Origin: Clostridia bacterium
GTDB lineage: Bacteria; Bacillota; Clostridia; Oscillospirales; CAG-272
Assembly (NCBI GenBank): GCA_900763885.1
Contig: CAAFLY010000187.1
Span: 1-22,102 of the forward strand
Direction of reading: 5' to 3'
Length of the DNA: 22,102 nucleotides
Below are positions 22,093 to 22,102 of the stretch, one piece after another. Each line of letters begins with the position of its first letter. Position 1 is the first letter of the stretch. The notes below the pieces were generated by a model. That model was not told where the DNA came from and did no database searches. It worked only from the letters and a program-made list of their open reading frames with translations. The position numbers and the translations under genes are program-made.

Positions 22093-22102
22093 ATGATCCG
22101 AA
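22093..22102 (+). CDS. Start of the next gene (only Met-Ile-Arg visible)
   Basis: ATG at 22093 follows an AGGAAGGA ribosome binding site by about six bases and the first codons read Met-Ile-Arg. Nothing else is in the window. From its place downstream of marR, and from the way many clostridial multidrug ABC exporters begin, an ABC transporter subunit is a reasonable guess but not shown. Confidence 0.5.

Overview
The window reads as chromosomal DNA of an anaerobic Firmicute, most likely a gut-type Clostridia relative. This rests on purine-rich GGAGG-type ribosome binding sites, consensus sigma-A promoters, a clostridial-style lipoprotein solute-binding protein, a YugG/YugH-like Lrp-aminotransferase pair and many intracellular sugar-processing enzymes. 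Species cannot be named from sequence alone. I recognise 18 protein-coding genes (two cut by the window edges), nine strong promoter candidates, two convincing intrinsic terminators, an operator pair and one MITE-like palindrome. No tRNA, rRNA, CRISPR array, transposase or phage gene was seen.

Layout. Positions 1-1540 (minus): a sigma-A promoter drives a Gfo/Idh/MocA oxidoreductase and then a SGNH/GDSL-type hydrolase that runs off the left edge. 1664-2273 (plus): a GNAT acetyltransferase. 2270-5576 (plus): a probable operon with an orphan sugar-type solute-binding lipoprotein, a membrane-anchored N-acetylmuramoyl-L-alanine amidase and a xylose-isomerase-like TIM-barrel protein, closed by a bidirectional terminator. 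5586-9140 (minus): a MutS-like ATPase, an Lrp/AsnC regulator and a class I/II aminotransferase. 9213-13273 (plus): uronate isomerase (uxaC), a MATE exporter and a single-domain GH20-like protein. 13320-13841: an XRE regulator with a zinc ribbon. 13985-14800: a secreted polysaccharide deacetylase. 14844-17747: a GHL6/GH42-like glycosidase and a D-lyxose isomerase, ending in a strong terminator. 17862-19529 (minus): an ECF sigma factor with a very long C-terminal extension. 19644-21169 (minus): a second GH20-type protein. 21376-22102 (plus): a MarR regulator with tandem operators, a MITE-like palindrome and the first codons of another gene.

How the parts fit. The common theme is scavenging host or plant glycans. 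A lipoprotein captures sugar outside the cell. Three glycosidases without signal peptides would cut imported oligosaccharides. UxaC, lyxose isomerase, the Gfo/Idh enzyme and the TIM-barrel protein would feed uronates, pentoses or derived sugars into central metabolism. The amidase and deacetylase act on the envelope. No complete transporter, polysaccharide-utilisation locus or defence system is visible.

I found no obviously new multi-gene system. The best candidates for a second look are the sigma factor carrying about 380 extra residues, the MutS-like protein lacking the mismatch-recognition region and coupled to an Lrp-aminotransferase pair, the two MarR operators exactly 20 bp apart, and the 88-bp palindrome flanked by TTA repeats between marR and the next gene.
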